From assembly GCF_001423845.1 (NCBI RefSeq), contig NZ_LMPM01000001.1, forward strand, positions 62,001-126,000: a stretch of DNA of 64,000 nt, read 5' to 3'. Position 1 is the stretch's first letter, and every line of letters begins with the position of its first letter. Origin of the DNA: Sphingomonas sp. Leaf357. Lineage in GTDB: Bacteria; Pseudomonadota; Alphaproteobacteria; Sphingomonadales; Sphingomonadaceae. The notes beneath the pieces were generated by a model. That model saw only the letters and a list, made by a program, of their open reading frames with translations, was not told where the DNA came from and ran no database searches. This document shows, in pieces, positions 41,603 to 50,815 of the stretch. The position numbers and the translations under genes were made by a program.

Positions 41603-44209
41603 TCAGGCCTCCCGGCTGATCGCCTTTAGTCGGTACAGCACCTCAAGCGCCTCGCGCGGGGTCAGCGAATCGACGTCGATGCGCTCCACCTCCGCGCGAA
41701 TCCGATCGCATTCCTCCTCCACCGCCTCCGCCATCGCGGCGAAGAGCGGCAAATCGTCTAGGCCTGCCGCCAGACCACCGGTCTTGGCGCGGCCGGCCTC
41801 CAGCTTCGCGAGGACCGACTTGGCGCGCGCGATCGTCACAGGGGGCAGGCCGGCGAGGCGCGCGACGGCGAGGCCGTAGCTGCGATCCGCCGGGCCTTCC
41901 GACACCTCGTGAAGCAGCACAAGTTCACCCTTCCATTCGCGCGCGCGAACATGGTGGAGAGTCAGCGCGTCGCAGCGTTCGGCGAGGCGCGTCAGTTCGT
42001 GATAGTGCGTCGCGAACAGGCAGCGACAGCGATTGTCCTCGTGGATCGCCTCGACCACCGCCCAGGCGATGGCGAGACCGTCATAGGTGGACGTGCCGCG
42101 CCCGACCTCGTCGAGGATCACGAAGCTGCGCGGTGTCGCCTGGGCGAGGATCGCCGCCGTCTCGACCATCTCGACCATGAAGGTCGATCGCCCGCGCGCG
42201 AGATTGTCCGACGCGCCGACGCGACTGAACAGGCGATCGACCAGACCGAGGGTTGCCGAGGTGGCGGGTACGTAGCTGCCGGCCTGCGCCAGCACCGCGA
42301 TCAGCGCGTTCTGGCGCAGGAAGGTCGATTTGCCGCCCATGTTCGGCCCCGTCACCAGCCACAGCCGCGAATCCTCCGACAGGTTGCAATCGTTGGCGAC
42401 GAAGCGTTCGCCGCGCTTAGCCAGGGCATCCTCGACCACCGGATGCCGCCCGCCGACGATCTCGAAACAGGCGTGATCAACCAGAGCGGGACGCGCCCAG
42501 CCGCCCTCGATCGCGCGTTCCGCCAGCGCCGCCGACACGTCCAGCCTCGCCAGCGCATCGGCGGTGGCGGCGATCTGCTCGCGCCCATCGAGCGCGGCGG
42601 CGGTGAGGTCTTCGAGGTGCGACGCCTCGGCTGCCAGCGCGTGCGCCCCGGCCTGCGTCACCTTCAGCGCGACGTCGTGCAATTCGGGCGCGTTGAAGCG
42701 CACCGCGCCGGCCATCGTCTGGCGGTGCGTGAAGCCGCTGTCGGGTTTCATCAGCGCATCGGCATTCTTCGCCGCGACCTCGATATGATAGCCGAGCACG
42801 CCATTATGCTTGATCTTGAGCGCGGCGATGCCGGTGCGGGTGCGGTACTCCGCCTCCAGCGCGGCGATCGCCCGCCTGCCCCCGGCCCCCGCATCGCGCA
42901 GATCGTCGAGCGCGGCGTCATAGCCCTGCGCGATATAGCCACCCTGCGCCGCGTCGATCGGCGGCGCGGGCACCAGCGCGCGGGTCAGCAGATCGATCAA
43001 CGCACCGTGGCCGCGCAGCTGCGGGGCGAGCGTGGTGAGCAGGACAGGCGGCGTGGCTACGCGCTCGAGCCGCTCGCCCAGCCGCCACGCGCCGTCCAGC
43101 CCGTCGCGCAACTGGCCGAGATCGCGCGGAGACCCCCGCCCCGCCGCCAGCCGTCCCAACGCCCGACCGATATCTGCGAGGCCGCGCAATGTGGTGCGCA
43201 GCGCGTCGCGCAGATGCGCATCCTCGGCGAGCAATTGCACCAGATCGAGCCGCGCCTCGATCCCGTCCCGCGCCATCAACGGCGCGCCGATATCGGCGGC
43301 GAGCAGGCGTGCGCCGCCGCCTGTTACCGTGCGGTCGATCGCGTCGAGCAGGCTGCCCTTGCGCGTGCCGGTCGTCGTCTGCGTCAGTTCCAGGCTCTCT
43401 CGAGTCGCCGCGTCGATCGCCATCGCCTGCGCGGCATGCGCGATGCGCGGCGGGCGCAGGAACGGCAGCGAGCCCTTGGCGGTATGTTCGAGATACGCGA
43501 TCAACCCGCCCGCCGCCGCGAGCCCTGCGCGGCTGAACTGGCCAAAGCCGTCCAATGTGGCGACTCCATACAGCGTCCTGATCCGCCGCTCGGCATCGCC
43601 GCTGTCGAAATCGCCGCGCGGCCGGAGCGTCGTGGCGGCTTCGGCGAAGGCGCTGGCGTCCGACGCGATCGTCTCGGCCGGCGCGAGGCGTGCGAGTTCC
43701 GCGCCCAGACCACCCGCGCTGCACTCGATCAGTTCGAACCGCCCGGTCGAAACATCGGCCGCCGCGATCGCCACGCCCCCCGCCGCTTCACCGATCGCGA
43801 CGCACCAATTGGCCGCGCGCGCATCGAGCAGGGCCTCCTCGGTAAGCGTACCCGCCGTCACCACGCGGATGATATCGCGCGAAACCAGCGTCTTGCCGGC
43901 GCGCTTCTTCGCCTCGGCCGGGCTCTCGGTCTGCTCGGCGATGGCGACGCGGTGCCCCGCCTTGATCAGTCGCGCCAGATATCCTTCGGCGGAATGCACC
44001 GGCACGCCGCACATCGGGATCGGCACGCCCGCATGCTCGCCCCGCGCGGTGAGCGCGATATCGAGGCACGCGGCGGCGATCTTCGCATCCTCGAAGAACA
44101 TCTCGAAGAAATCGCCCATGCGGTAGAACAACAGGCAATCCTGCGCCTCGGCCTTCAGCGACAGATATTGCGCCATCATCGGGGTAGGGGCGGTGGCGGG
44201 GGCGGACAT
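41603..44209 (-). CDS. mutS: DNA mismatch repair protein MutS
   Basis: An 868-residue mismatch sensor. The N-terminal mismatch-binding motif DCLLFYRMGDFFEMFFEDA contains the Phe-x-Glu type residues; the ATPase has VTGPNMGGKSTFLRQNALI (near residue 620), FVILDEVGRGTSTYDGLAIAWAV and LFATHYHELT. Length and domain order are normal. It is divergent from maeB. Confidence 0.99.
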   Translation of the reverse strand: MSAPATAPTPMMAQYLSLKAEAQDCLLFYRMGDFFEMFFEDAKIAAACLDIALTARGEHAGVPIPMCGVPVHSAEGYLARLIKAGHRVAIAEQTESPAEAKKRAGKTLVSRDIIRVVTAGTLTEEALLDARAANWCVAIGEAAGGVAIAAADVSTGRFELIECSAGGLGAELARLAPAETIASDASAFAEAATTLRPRGDFDSGDAERRIRTLYGVATLDGFGQFSRAGLAAAGGLIAYLEHTAKGSLPFLRPPRIAHAAQAMAIDAATRESLELTQTTTGTRKGSLLDAIDRTVTGGGARLLAADIGAPLMARDGIEARLDLVQLLAEDAHLRDALRTTLRGLADIGRALGRLAAGRGSPRDLGQLRDGLDGAWRLGERLERVATPPVLLTTLAPQLRGHGALIDLLTRALVPAPPIDAAQGGYIAQGYDAALDDLRDAGAGGRRAIAALEAEYRTRTGIAALKIKHNGVLGYHIEVAAKNADALMKPDSGFTHRQTMAGAVRFNAPELHDVALKVTQAGAHALAAEASHLEDLTAAALDGREQIAATADALARLDVSAALAERAIEGGWARPALVDHACFEIVGGRHPVVEDALAKRGERFVANDCNLSEDSRLWLVTGPNMGGKSTFLRQNALIAVLAQAGSYVPATSATLGLVDRLFSRVGASDNLARGRSTFMVEMVETAAILAQATPRSFVILDEVGRGTSTYDGLAIAWAVVEAIHEDNRCRCLFATHYHELTRLAERCDALTLHHVRAREWKGELVLLHEVSEGPADRSYGLAVARLAGLPPVTIARAKSVLAKLEAGRAKTGGLAAGLDDLPLFAAMAEAVEEECDRIRAEVERIDVDSLTPREALEVLYRLKAISREA

Positions 44210-44356
44210 AGGCGCGGGTTAGCCGAGGCCGGCCCAGGCATCAAACCCCCACTGGCATTTGGCCGGCAGGGAAGAAGAAGGTCGCCTCGCCCCGGCAAAG
44301 CGGTTCCATTTTCGTGCCTGTAAACCTAAGGAGGGAGCGATCCCGAGAGGAAGCGA

Positions 44357-46615
44357 ATGTCCGACGAAACCAACCTGCAGTTTTCCGAGCGCGAGGCGCT
44401 GCTGTTCCATTCGGAGGGTCGCCCCGGCAAGATCGAGATCATCGCCTCGAAGCCGATGGCGACGCAGCGCGACCTGGCGCTCGCTTATTCGCCCGGCGTC
44501 GCGGTCCCGGTGCAGGCGATCGCCGACGATCCCGCAACCGCCTACGATTACACCGCCAAGGGCAATCTGGTCGCGGTGATCTCCAACGGCACCGCGATCC
44601 TCGGCATGGGCAATCTCGGTGCGCTCGCCTCCAAGCCGGTGATGGAGGGCAAGGCGGTGCTGTTCAAACGCTTCGCCGATGTCGATGCGATCGATATCGA
44701 GCTGAAGACGGAGGACGTGAATCGCTTCATCGACGCGGTCGAGCTGATGGAGCCGACCTTCGGCGGGATCAACCTGGAGGACATCAAGGCACCGGAATGC
44801 TTCATCATCGAGCAGACGTTGCGCGAACGGATGAACATCCCGGTGTTCCATGACGACCAGCATGGCACAGCGATCATCACCGCCGCCGGGCTGATCAACG
44901 CCTGCCTGCTGACCGGGCGCGATCTGAAGGACATCAAGGTCGCGGTGAACGGCGCGGGCGCGGCGGCGATCGCCTGCACCGAACTGATGAAGGCGATGGG
45001 CGTACGCCACGACAACGTCATCATGTGCGACCGGACCGGCGTGATCTATCAGGGTCGCGACAATGTGAACCAGTGGCAGTCGGCGCATGCCGCGAAGACC
45101 GACCGGCGCACGCTGCAGGAAGCGCTGCACGGTGCCGACGTGTTCCTGGGCCTGTCCGCCGCGGGCGCCTTGAAGCCCGAGATGGTCAAGGACATGGCGC
45201 CTGCCCCGATCATCTTCGCGATGGCCAATCCGGAGCCGGAGATCCGCCCCGAACTGGCCAAGGCGGCACGGCCCGACGCGATCGTCGCCACCGGACGGTC
45301 GGATTATCCGAACCAGGTCAACAACGTGCTGGGCTTCCCGTTCATCTTCCGCGGCGCGCTCGACGTACGCGCGACCGAGATCAACGACGAGATGAAGATC
45401 GCGGCCGCCAACGCCATCGCCACCCTCGCCCGCCAGCAGGTGCCCGAGGAAGTGGCCATCGCCTATGGCGTTCGCCACAGCTTCGGCCCGGAATACATCA
45501 TCCCCGCGCCGTTCGATCCGCGCCTGATGGAAGTGGTGTCCGTCGCGGTCGCGCAGGCGGCGATGGATTCGGGCGTGGCGACCAAGCCGATCGTCGACAT
45601 GGACGCGTATCGCACCAAGCTGCGCGCGCGTCTCAACCCGACCACGTCGGTGCTGAGCCTCGCCTACGAAGGCGCGAAGGCGCATCCCAAGCGCGTATTG
45701 TTCGCGGAAGGCGAGGAGGAGGTCGTGCTGCGCGCCGCGATCGCCTTCAAGGACGGCGGCTACGGCACGCCGGTGCTGGTCGGGCGCGACGACGTGCCGG
45801 AGCGGCTGAAGGCGCTCGGCGTGTCGGACCCCGAAAGCTACGAACTGCACAATAGCCGCAAGTCGCCGCTGGTGCCGCAGATGGTCGACTTCCTCTATGG
45901 CCGGTTGCAGCGCCGCGGGTATTTGCGTCGCGATTGCGAGCGGATGATCAACCAGGATCGCAACATCTTCGGCGCGGTGCTGCTGCAGCTCGGCCATGCC
46001 GACGCGATGATCACCGGCATCACCCGCACCTATGCGCATACGATGCGCGAGGTGCGCCGCGTGATCGATCCCGAGGCCGGGCGCACGCCCTTCGGCATCC
46101 ACCTGATGGTCGGGCAGAGCCACACCGTGTTCATGGCCGACACCACGATCAACGAGCGGCCGAGCGCGGAAGAACTCGCGGATATCGCCGAACAGACCGC
46201 CGCCGTGGCACGTCGCATGGGCCACGAACCGCGTGTCGCGTTCCTGAGCTATTCGACCTTCGGCAATCCCGAGGGGCACTGGCTGGAGAATATCCGGGCC
46301 GCGGTCGCGGTACTGGACGCACGCCAGGTCGGCTTCGAATATGAAGGCGAGATGGCGCCGGACGTCGCGCTCAATCCCAAGCAGCTGGCGAACTATCCGT
46401 TCGCGCGCCTGTCGGGGCCGGCCAACGTGCTGATCATGCCGGGGCTGCAGAGCGCCAACATCTCGGCCAAGCTGCTGCGCGAACTCGGCGGCGATGCGGT
46501 GATCGGACCGATGCTGGTGGGCATGGAGAAGCCGGTGCAGATCGCGCCGATGACGAGCACGGCGAGCGAATTGGTGACGCTGGCGGTGCTCGCGGCGGGC
46601 GGGATCGCGCGGTAG
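44357..46615 (+). CDS. maeB: NADP-dependent malic enzyme, MaeB type
   Basis: A 752-residue fusion. The N-terminal half (to about residue 430) is a malic enzyme with YTAKGNLVAVISNG, FHDDQHGTAIITAAG and NGAGAAAIACTELM; the C-terminal half resembles phosphotransacetylase (RVLFAEGEEEVVLRAAIAF, GPANVLIMPGLQSANISAKL). It decarboxylates malate to pyruvate with NADP+. In MaeB the second half is regulatory rather than catalytic. AGGGAG lies upstream of the ATG. Confidence 0.98.
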   Translation: MSDETNLQFSEREALLFHSEGRPGKIEIIASKPMATQRDLALAYSPGVAVPVQAIADDPATAYDYTAKGNLVAVISNGTAILGMGNLGALASKPVMEGKAVLFKRFADVDAIDIELKTEDVNRFIDAVELMEPTFGGINLEDIKAPECFIIEQTLRERMNIPVFHDDQHGTAIITAAGLINACLLTGRDLKDIKVAVNGAGAAAIACTELMKAMGVRHDNVIMCDRTGVIYQGRDNVNQWQSAHAAKTDRRTLQEALHGADVFLGLSAAGALKPEMVKDMAPAPIIFAMANPEPEIRPELAKAARPDAIVATGRSDYPNQVNNVLGFPFIFRGALDVRATEINDEMKIAAANAIATLARQQVPEEVAIAYGVRHSFGPEYIIPAPFDPRLMEVVSVAVAQAAMDSGVATKPIVDMDAYRTKLRARLNPTTSVLSLAYEGAKAHPKRVLFAEGEEEVVLRAAIAFKDGGYGTPVLVGRDDVPERLKALGVSDPESYELHNSRKSPLVPQMVDFLYGRLQRRGYLRRDCERMINQDRNIFGAVLLQLGHADAMITGITRTYAHTMREVRRVIDPEAGRTPFGIHLMVGQSHTVFMADTTINERPSAEELADIAEQTAAVARRMGHEPRVAFLSYSTFGNPEGHWLENIRAAVAVLDARQVGFEYEGEMAPDVALNPKQLANYPFARLSGPANVLIMPGLQSANISAKLLRELGGDAVIGPMLVGMEKPVQIAPMTSTASELVTLAVLAAGGIAR

Positions 46616-46616
46616 G

Positions 46617-47543
46617 TCAGGCGATCGCCAGCCCGGCCCGCCTGGCCGCGGCGCAATAGTTGCGCATGCCGACGCGTGCCTTGTCGGAGAGCGCCATGAA
46701 GGCGCGGCGACGGTCGAACGGGTCGGGGTGGCGTTCGAACAGGCCGGCCTCGGTCATCTTGGCGATCCAGCGCAGGGCCGTCGTCGGCGCGACGGCGGCG
46801 GCAATGCACAAGGACGAGACCGAGACCTGCGCGCGCTCCATCTCGGCGGCGTAGAGATCGAGCAGCATGTCCCAGGCCGGATCCTCGAACAGCCCGTCGG
46901 CGAAGAATTGCGCGCGCAGCCGGCGCGAGCGGATCGCCTGGCGCAGATCGTGCGCCGTTACCGGAATGTCGTCGCCCGGCGGTGCGCCATAGCCCAAAGT
47001 GCGATCGGCGACGCCTGGGGCGGGGCGCTCCGGCGGCACGGTCTCGCCGCGCGTCAGGCGAGCGAGCGTCTCGGCGATGCGGGCGACCTCCTCGTTCAGC
47101 CGCCGGAGCCGCTCGGCCTCGGCATCGCGGGCCTCGTTGACCTGTCCGTCGAGCCGCGCCGCTCCGGCAATGCTGAGTGCCGCCACCCGCTCCGCCATGC
47201 CCGGCGCGCATAGCAATTGCACATGCCGCCCGAACAGGCAGGCCGCGACGAGGTCGATCTGTTCCGTCGCAAGTGCCGCCACGATTCGCGCCCCGACATC
47301 CCGGGCAAAGGCATCCAGCACCGGCAACGCGGCATCGAGATCGCCGTCCGAGGCACCGCGCGTGTCGATCATGAGCAGGTCGATCGCGGCGTGATCGTGC
47401 ACCCCGCCGACGTCGCGCCAGCCGAACCGTGCCACCACCCGCGCACCGGCGAGGTCCAGCGCCTCGACCGCCAGTCGCTCGGCCGTCGGGTCGCCCGCCA
47501 CCACGAGGGCGCCGGGCTGCATCGTGTAACTCGTGTCGTTCAT
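46617..47543 (-). CDS. MarR-type winged-helix regulator with N-terminal receiver-like domain
   Basis: A 308-residue protein. Residues 10-125 form an alpha/beta region (GALVVAGDPTAERLAVEALDLAGARVV, IDLLMIDTRGA) resembling a degenerate receiver. A helical linker follows (LNEEVARIAETLARLT), then a C-terminal winged helix (about 200-300) with SVSSLCIAAAVAPTTALRWIAKMTEAGLFERHPDPFDRRRAFMALSDKA, the MarR helix-turn-helix and wing. The first base after its stop is directly beside maeB (convergent). Target genes are unknown. Confidence 0.8.
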   Translation of the reverse strand: MNDTSYTMQPGALVVAGDPTAERLAVEALDLAGARVVARFGWRDVGGVHDHAAIDLLMIDTRGASDGDLDAALPVLDAFARDVGARIVAALATEQIDLVAACLFGRHVQLLCAPGMAERVAALSIAGAARLDGQVNEARDAEAERLRRLNEEVARIAETLARLTRGETVPPERPAPGVADRTLGYGAPPGDDIPVTAHDLRQAIRSRRLRAQFFADGLFEDPAWDMLLDLYAAEMERAQVSVSSLCIAAAVAPTTALRWIAKMTEAGLFERHPDPFDRRRAFMALSDKARVGMRNYCAAARRAGLAIA

Positions 47544-47704
47544 CGCCGATCCGCCCCGCCGTTCCTCGCCCCGGGCCGAGGTACGCATTTTACGGATCGA
47601 GGCGTGTCAGATTACATCCGTTTTGGCCAGAACCCTCCGCCAGCCCACGGGATTTGCCGCTTCCCGGCATCGCCATACCGCCATTCTGGACAGATTGCCG
47701 ACCG

Positions 47705-49234
47705 TCAGTCGAGGTTCTTGACGATTTCCTCGACCATCTTCTTGGCGTCGGCGAGCAGCATCATGGTGTTGTCCATGTAGAAGACGTCGTTGTCGACGCC
47801 GGCATAGCCGACCCCGCCCATGCTGCGCTTGATGAACAAAACCGTCTTGGCCTTTTCCACGTCGAGCACCGGCATGCCGTAGATCGGCGAGGTCTTGTCG
47901 GTTTTGGCCGCGGGGTTGGTCACGTCGTTGGCGCCGATCACGAAGGCGACGTCGGTCTGCGCGAATTCGCCGTTGATATCCTCCAGTTCGAACACGTCGT
48001 CATACGGCACGTTGGCCTCGGCGAGCAGGACATTCATATGGCCGGGCATGCGGCCCGCGACCGGGTGGATCGCATATTTCACGCGCACGCCGTGCGCCTT
48101 CAACTTGTCGCCCATCTCGCGCAGCGCATGCTGCGCCTGAGCGACGGCCATGCCGTAGCCGGGGACGATGATGATCTGTTCGGCCTGCTGCATCAGGAAG
48201 GCGGCGTCCTCGGCCGACCCGCGCTTCCACGGCCGCTGCTCCTTCGCCTCGCCACCGGCGGCGGAAGCATCCGCGCCGAAACCGCCGGCGATCACGCTGA
48301 TGAAGCTGCGGTTCATCGCCTTGCACATGATGTAGCTGAGGATCGCGCCCGACGATCCGACCAGGGCACCGGTGATGATCATCGCGCTGTTGTGCAGCGT
48401 GAAGCCCATCGCCGCCGCCGCCCAGCCCGAATAGGAGTTCAGCATCGACACCACGACCGGCATGTCCGCCCCGCCGATCGGGATGATCAGCAGGAAGCCG
48501 ATTGCGAAGCTGAGCGCGGTGATCGTCCAGAACACCCAGGGGCTCTGGTCCTGCGTGAAATACGCCACCAGCGCGATGATCGCGCCCAGCACGGCCAGGT
48601 TGATGACGTGACGGCCCGGCAGCATGATCGGCTTGCCGCCCATATTGCCGTTCAGTTTCAGGAACGCGATGACCGAGCCGGAGAAGGTGATCGCGCCGAT
48701 CGCGACGCCCAGGCCCATTTCGATGCGACTGACCGGGTTGATCATCGTCACCGGGACCGCCAAGAAGCTGCCGTCAGCCAAGGCATAACTGACGTTGACG
48801 ATACTCGCGATGCCGAACGCAACCGGGTTCAGAAACGCAGCCGCAGCGACCAGCACCGCCGCCAAGCCGACCAGCGAGTGGAACGCAGCGACAAGTTGCG
48901 GCATGTCCGTCATCGCGATCCGGCGCGCGGTGATCAGGCCGATCACGCCGCCCAAAGCGATCGCACCCAGGATTTCGAGAATGGTGACGACGTCGAGCCG
49001 GGGAATGATCGCCGAATAATCGAAAGCCGGAGTCGCGCCGACGACGAGCAGATCGATCACCGGCACATGCGTGACCAAGGTCGTCACCACCGCGATCGTC
49101 ATGCCGATCATGCCGTAGCGGTTGCCGCGCTGCGACGTCGCCGGAGACGACAGGCCGCGCAAGGCGAGGATGAAGCACACGCCAGCGACGAGATACGCCA
49201 GCGCCGCCCATGGATTTACCGCAACATGTTCCAT
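47705..49234 (-). CDS. pntB: NAD(P) transhydrogenase subunit beta
   Basis: A 509-residue subunit: about nine membrane helices followed by the soluble NADP(H)-binding domain III with VPGYGMAVAQAQHALREM and VIGANDVTNPAAKTDKTSPIYGMPVL. With PntAA and PntAB it forms the proton-translocating transhydrogenase that reduces NADP+ at the expense of NADH and the proton gradient. The N-terminal lead MEHVAVNPWAALAYL is longer than in E. coli. It is the last gene of the pnt group. Confidence 0.98.
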   Translation of the reverse strand: MEHVAVNPWAALAYLVAGVCFILALRGLSSPATSQRGNRYGMIGMTIAVVTTLVTHVPVIDLLVVGATPAFDYSAIIPRLDVVTILEILGAIALGGVIGLITARRIAMTDMPQLVAAFHSLVGLAAVLVAAAAFLNPVAFGIASIVNVSYALADGSFLAVPVTMINPVSRIEMGLGVAIGAITFSGSVIAFLKLNGNMGGKPIMLPGRHVINLAVLGAIIALVAYFTQDQSPWVFWTITALSFAIGFLLIIPIGGADMPVVVSMLNSYSGWAAAAMGFTLHNSAMIITGALVGSSGAILSYIMCKAMNRSFISVIAGGFGADASAAGGEAKEQRPWKRGSAEDAAFLMQQAEQIIIVPGYGMAVAQAQHALREMGDKLKAHGVRVKYAIHPVAGRMPGHMNVLLAEANVPYDDVFELEDINGEFAQTDVAFVIGANDVTNPAAKTDKTSPIYGMPVLDVEKAKTVLFIKRSMGGVGYAGVDNDVFYMDNTMMLLADAKKMVEEIVKNLD

Positions 49235-49253
49235 CCTGCCCCCTTAACCCGTT

Positions 49254-49334
49254 CGTCATGCCAGCGAAGGCTGGCATCTCCCGCCCGCTCGCGCGCACTT
49301 GCGGCGCGAAACCCCAGCCTGCGCTGGGGTGACG
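49254..49334. repeat. Palindromic repeat between pntAB and pntB, GTCATCCCAGCG family
   Basis: Arms CGTCATGCCAGCGAAGGCTG and CAGCCTGCGCTGGGGTGACG occupy the 109-base gap between pntAB and pntB. If the operon is co-transcribed the hairpin lies within the message. Confidence 0.9.
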
Positions 49335-49343
49335 GGCGTATCG

Positions 49344-49649
49344 TTACTTCGCTGCCGCCGCCGGCTTCTTCTTGTACATTGCCAGCATTCGCGCCGTCAC
49401 CGCGAAGCCGCCGAAGATGTTCACGCTGGCCAGCACCACCGCGAGCAGCCCGAGCCATTTCGAGGTCGCGCCCGTGCCGCCGATGCCGGTCGCCGCGCTG
49501 GCGATCAGCGCGCCGACGATGATGACGGACGAGATCGCGTTGGTCACCGCCATCAGCGGCGTGTGCAGCGCCGGCGTGACCGACCAGACGACATAATAGC
49601 CGACGAAGCAGGCCATGACGAAAATCGACAGGATGCTGATAAAGTCCAT
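49344..49649 (-). CDS. pntAB: NAD(P) transhydrogenase alpha subunit, membrane part
   Basis: A 101-residue three-helix protein corresponding to the membrane portion of PntA in species where the alpha subunit is split. Typical sequence: VMACFVGYYVVWSVTPALHTPLMAVTNAISSVIIVGALIA and LGLLAVVLASVNIFGGFAVTARML. In related genomes pntAA, pntAB and pntB are normally contiguous; here 1.16 kb separates it from pntAA. Confidence 0.97.
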   Translation of the reverse strand: MDFISILSIFVMACFVGYYVVWSVTPALHTPLMAVTNAISSVIIVGALIASAATGIGGTGATSKWLGLLAVVLASVNIFGGFAVTARMLAMYKKKPAAAAK

Positions 49650-49777
49650 TCAGTCTCTCCGGAGCCGAAGTTCACACAAAGTCACACGATACGAGGCCCA
49701 GCGTGACGCTGGCTCAGGCCCCGACGACCGATCGAGGCCAATGTCGCAGAAACCGGCCTTGTAGGACAGTCGCGCGA

Positions 49778-50137
49778 TCATCGATCGAGCTTCTGCGCGA
49801 GGAAATTCTGCAAACCGAGGATGTCGGTATTGCGGCCGACCTTGAACTCGATCGCGTCATGGCCTGACAGATAGATGCTGAGTTCGGCATCGAGATCGAA
49901 CGTGCCCGCGCTCTCGATCGAGAAGGCGGTGATCGAGCGGTACGGCACGGTGAGATATTCGCGCTTGCTGCCCGTGAGGCCCTGCACGTTGATGTACAGC
50001 ACGCGCCAGTTGGTGAAGGCGATGTAATCGCGCACCGTCTTGTAGCAATAATAGACCGTCTCGCCATCGGTCAGCGCCGCGCGATGCTTCTCGATCAGTT
50101 CGCGCGGATCGGCGGCGGTGGCGTGGAGGATGCCCAT
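49778..50137 (-). CDS. Bacterial PH-domain protein, 119 aa
   Basis: A small soluble protein with the bPH beta-sandwich pattern: GETVYYCYKTVRDYIAFTNWRVLYINVQGLTGSKREYLTVPYRSITAFSIESAGTFDLDAELSIYLSG and a C-terminal helix DILGLQNFLAQKLDR. In this family the 'FTNWRVLYI' strand and 'IPYRSITAFSIE' strand are the core. Function unknown. It lies between pntAA and pntAB and overlaps the HicB-like gene by one base (TGATG). Confidence 0.88.
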   Translation of the reverse strand: MGILHATAADPRELIEKHRAALTDGETVYYCYKTVRDYIAFTNWRVLYINVQGLTGSKREYLTVPYRSITAFSIESAGTFDLDAELSIYLSGHDAIEFKVGRNTDILGLQNFLAQKLDR

Positions 50138-50355
50138 CAGGCGGCGGCGCGACGCGACTGGGGGACGGGTCGGCCCATTTCCTGGGCGGCCTCGATCCAG
50201 CAGCCGATCGCATCGTAGATATTGTCCAGTGCTTCCTGGGGGGTATCCCCGTCGGATCGACAGCCGGGAAGTTCGGGCGCGATCGCCGTAAAACCGCCGC
50301 CATCGGCGTCGGAGAGTGGCGACATCTTTACTCCAAAATCGAAGGGCGACTTCAT
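50137..50355 (-). CDS. HicB-like protein without a HicA partner
   Basis: A 72-residue protein with the HicB N-terminal fold: GVKMSPLSDADGGGFTAIAPELPGCRSDGDTPQEALDNIYDAIGCWIEAAQEMG. HicB is usually the antitoxin of HicA, an mRNA interferase; no hicA is next to it and the C-terminal DNA-binding part of full HicB is absent. The start codon overlaps the DUF559 stop (ATGA) and is preceded by GGAGG-ATCAAAA, where the GGAGG belongs to a palindromic repeat arm. Confidence 0.82.
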   Translation of the reverse strand: MKSPFDFGVKMSPLSDADGGGFTAIAPELPGCRSDGDTPQEALDNIYDAIGCWIEAAQEMGRPVPQSRRAAA

Positions 50356-50765
50356 TTTTGATCCTCCCCGGCACGGGGAGGGGGACCGTTCGCCTCTTCC
50401 GGCGAATGGTGGAGGGGGCGGGCGGCAAAGGCTGTGATCGCGTCGATAGCAGCGTCCGGGTCTTTAAGAATACGGGCAGCCGCGACATGCAGGAGATGCC
50501 AGCCATTCTCCCCCAAGAATGCGTCACGGCGCTCATCGCGCGCGGGGCGATCACCGCGATTATGCGCCTCGCCACCGACTTCGATCGCCAGGCGGTTTTC
50601 GAGACAGCAAAAATCGATGACATGCGCGCCGAACGGGTGTTGCTTGCGGAATTTCAGACCGGTCTGCTTGCCTTTCAGGCGCTGCCAAATCAGCACTTCC
50701 GGCAGGCTCATGTCTCGACGCAGGCGACGGGCCATCGCAACTTCGGGGCGCAGCGCTCGCGGCAC
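50352..50765 (-). CDS. DUF559 endonuclease-domain protein
   Basis: A 137-residue protein of the Vsr/very-short-patch-repair-like DUF559 family. It has RRLRRDMSLPEVLIWQRLKGKQTGLKFRKQHPFGAHVIDFCCLENRLAIEVGG, where the Asp of VIDF and Glu of IEV form the PD-(D/E)xK nuclease centre, then RRDAFLGENGWHLLHV. I take GTG 50765 as start because GGAGGGGG lies just before it; both the ribosome site and the last residues ([10 protein letters not shown]) come from the flanking palindromic arms. ATG 50735 is the alternative. Confidence 0.88.
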   Translation of the reverse strand: MPRALRPEVAMARRLRRDMSLPEVLIWQRLKGKQTGLKFRKQHPFGAHVIDFCCLENRLAIEVGGEAHNRGDRPARDERRDAFLGENGWHLLHVAAARILKDPDAAIDAITAFAARPLHHSPEEANGPPPRAGEDQK

Positions 50766-50815
50766 GCCCCCTCCACCGCCTTCGGCGGTTCCCCTCCCCG
50801 TGCCGGGGAGGATCA
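50359..50815. mobile_element. Candidate repeat-bounded element carrying the DUF559 nuclease
   Basis: The 457-base block begins with TGATCCTCCCCGGCACGGGG (from 50358) and ends with its reverse complement at 50815. Next inside lie GGTGGAGGGGGCG (left) and CGCCCCCTCCACC (right). Between the arms lies only the DUF559 gene. The same arms without the gene occur at 10854-10988. The outer end coincides with the pntAA stop codon on one side and with the hicB-like start on the other. No transposase or target duplication is visible, so mobility is inferred. Confidence 0.5.

Noticed and set aside
50137..50355. Complete HicAB toxin-antitoxin pair
   Set aside because: Only a HicB-like partial fold is present. 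Neither neighbour has the HicA double-stranded-RNA-binding-like sequence.
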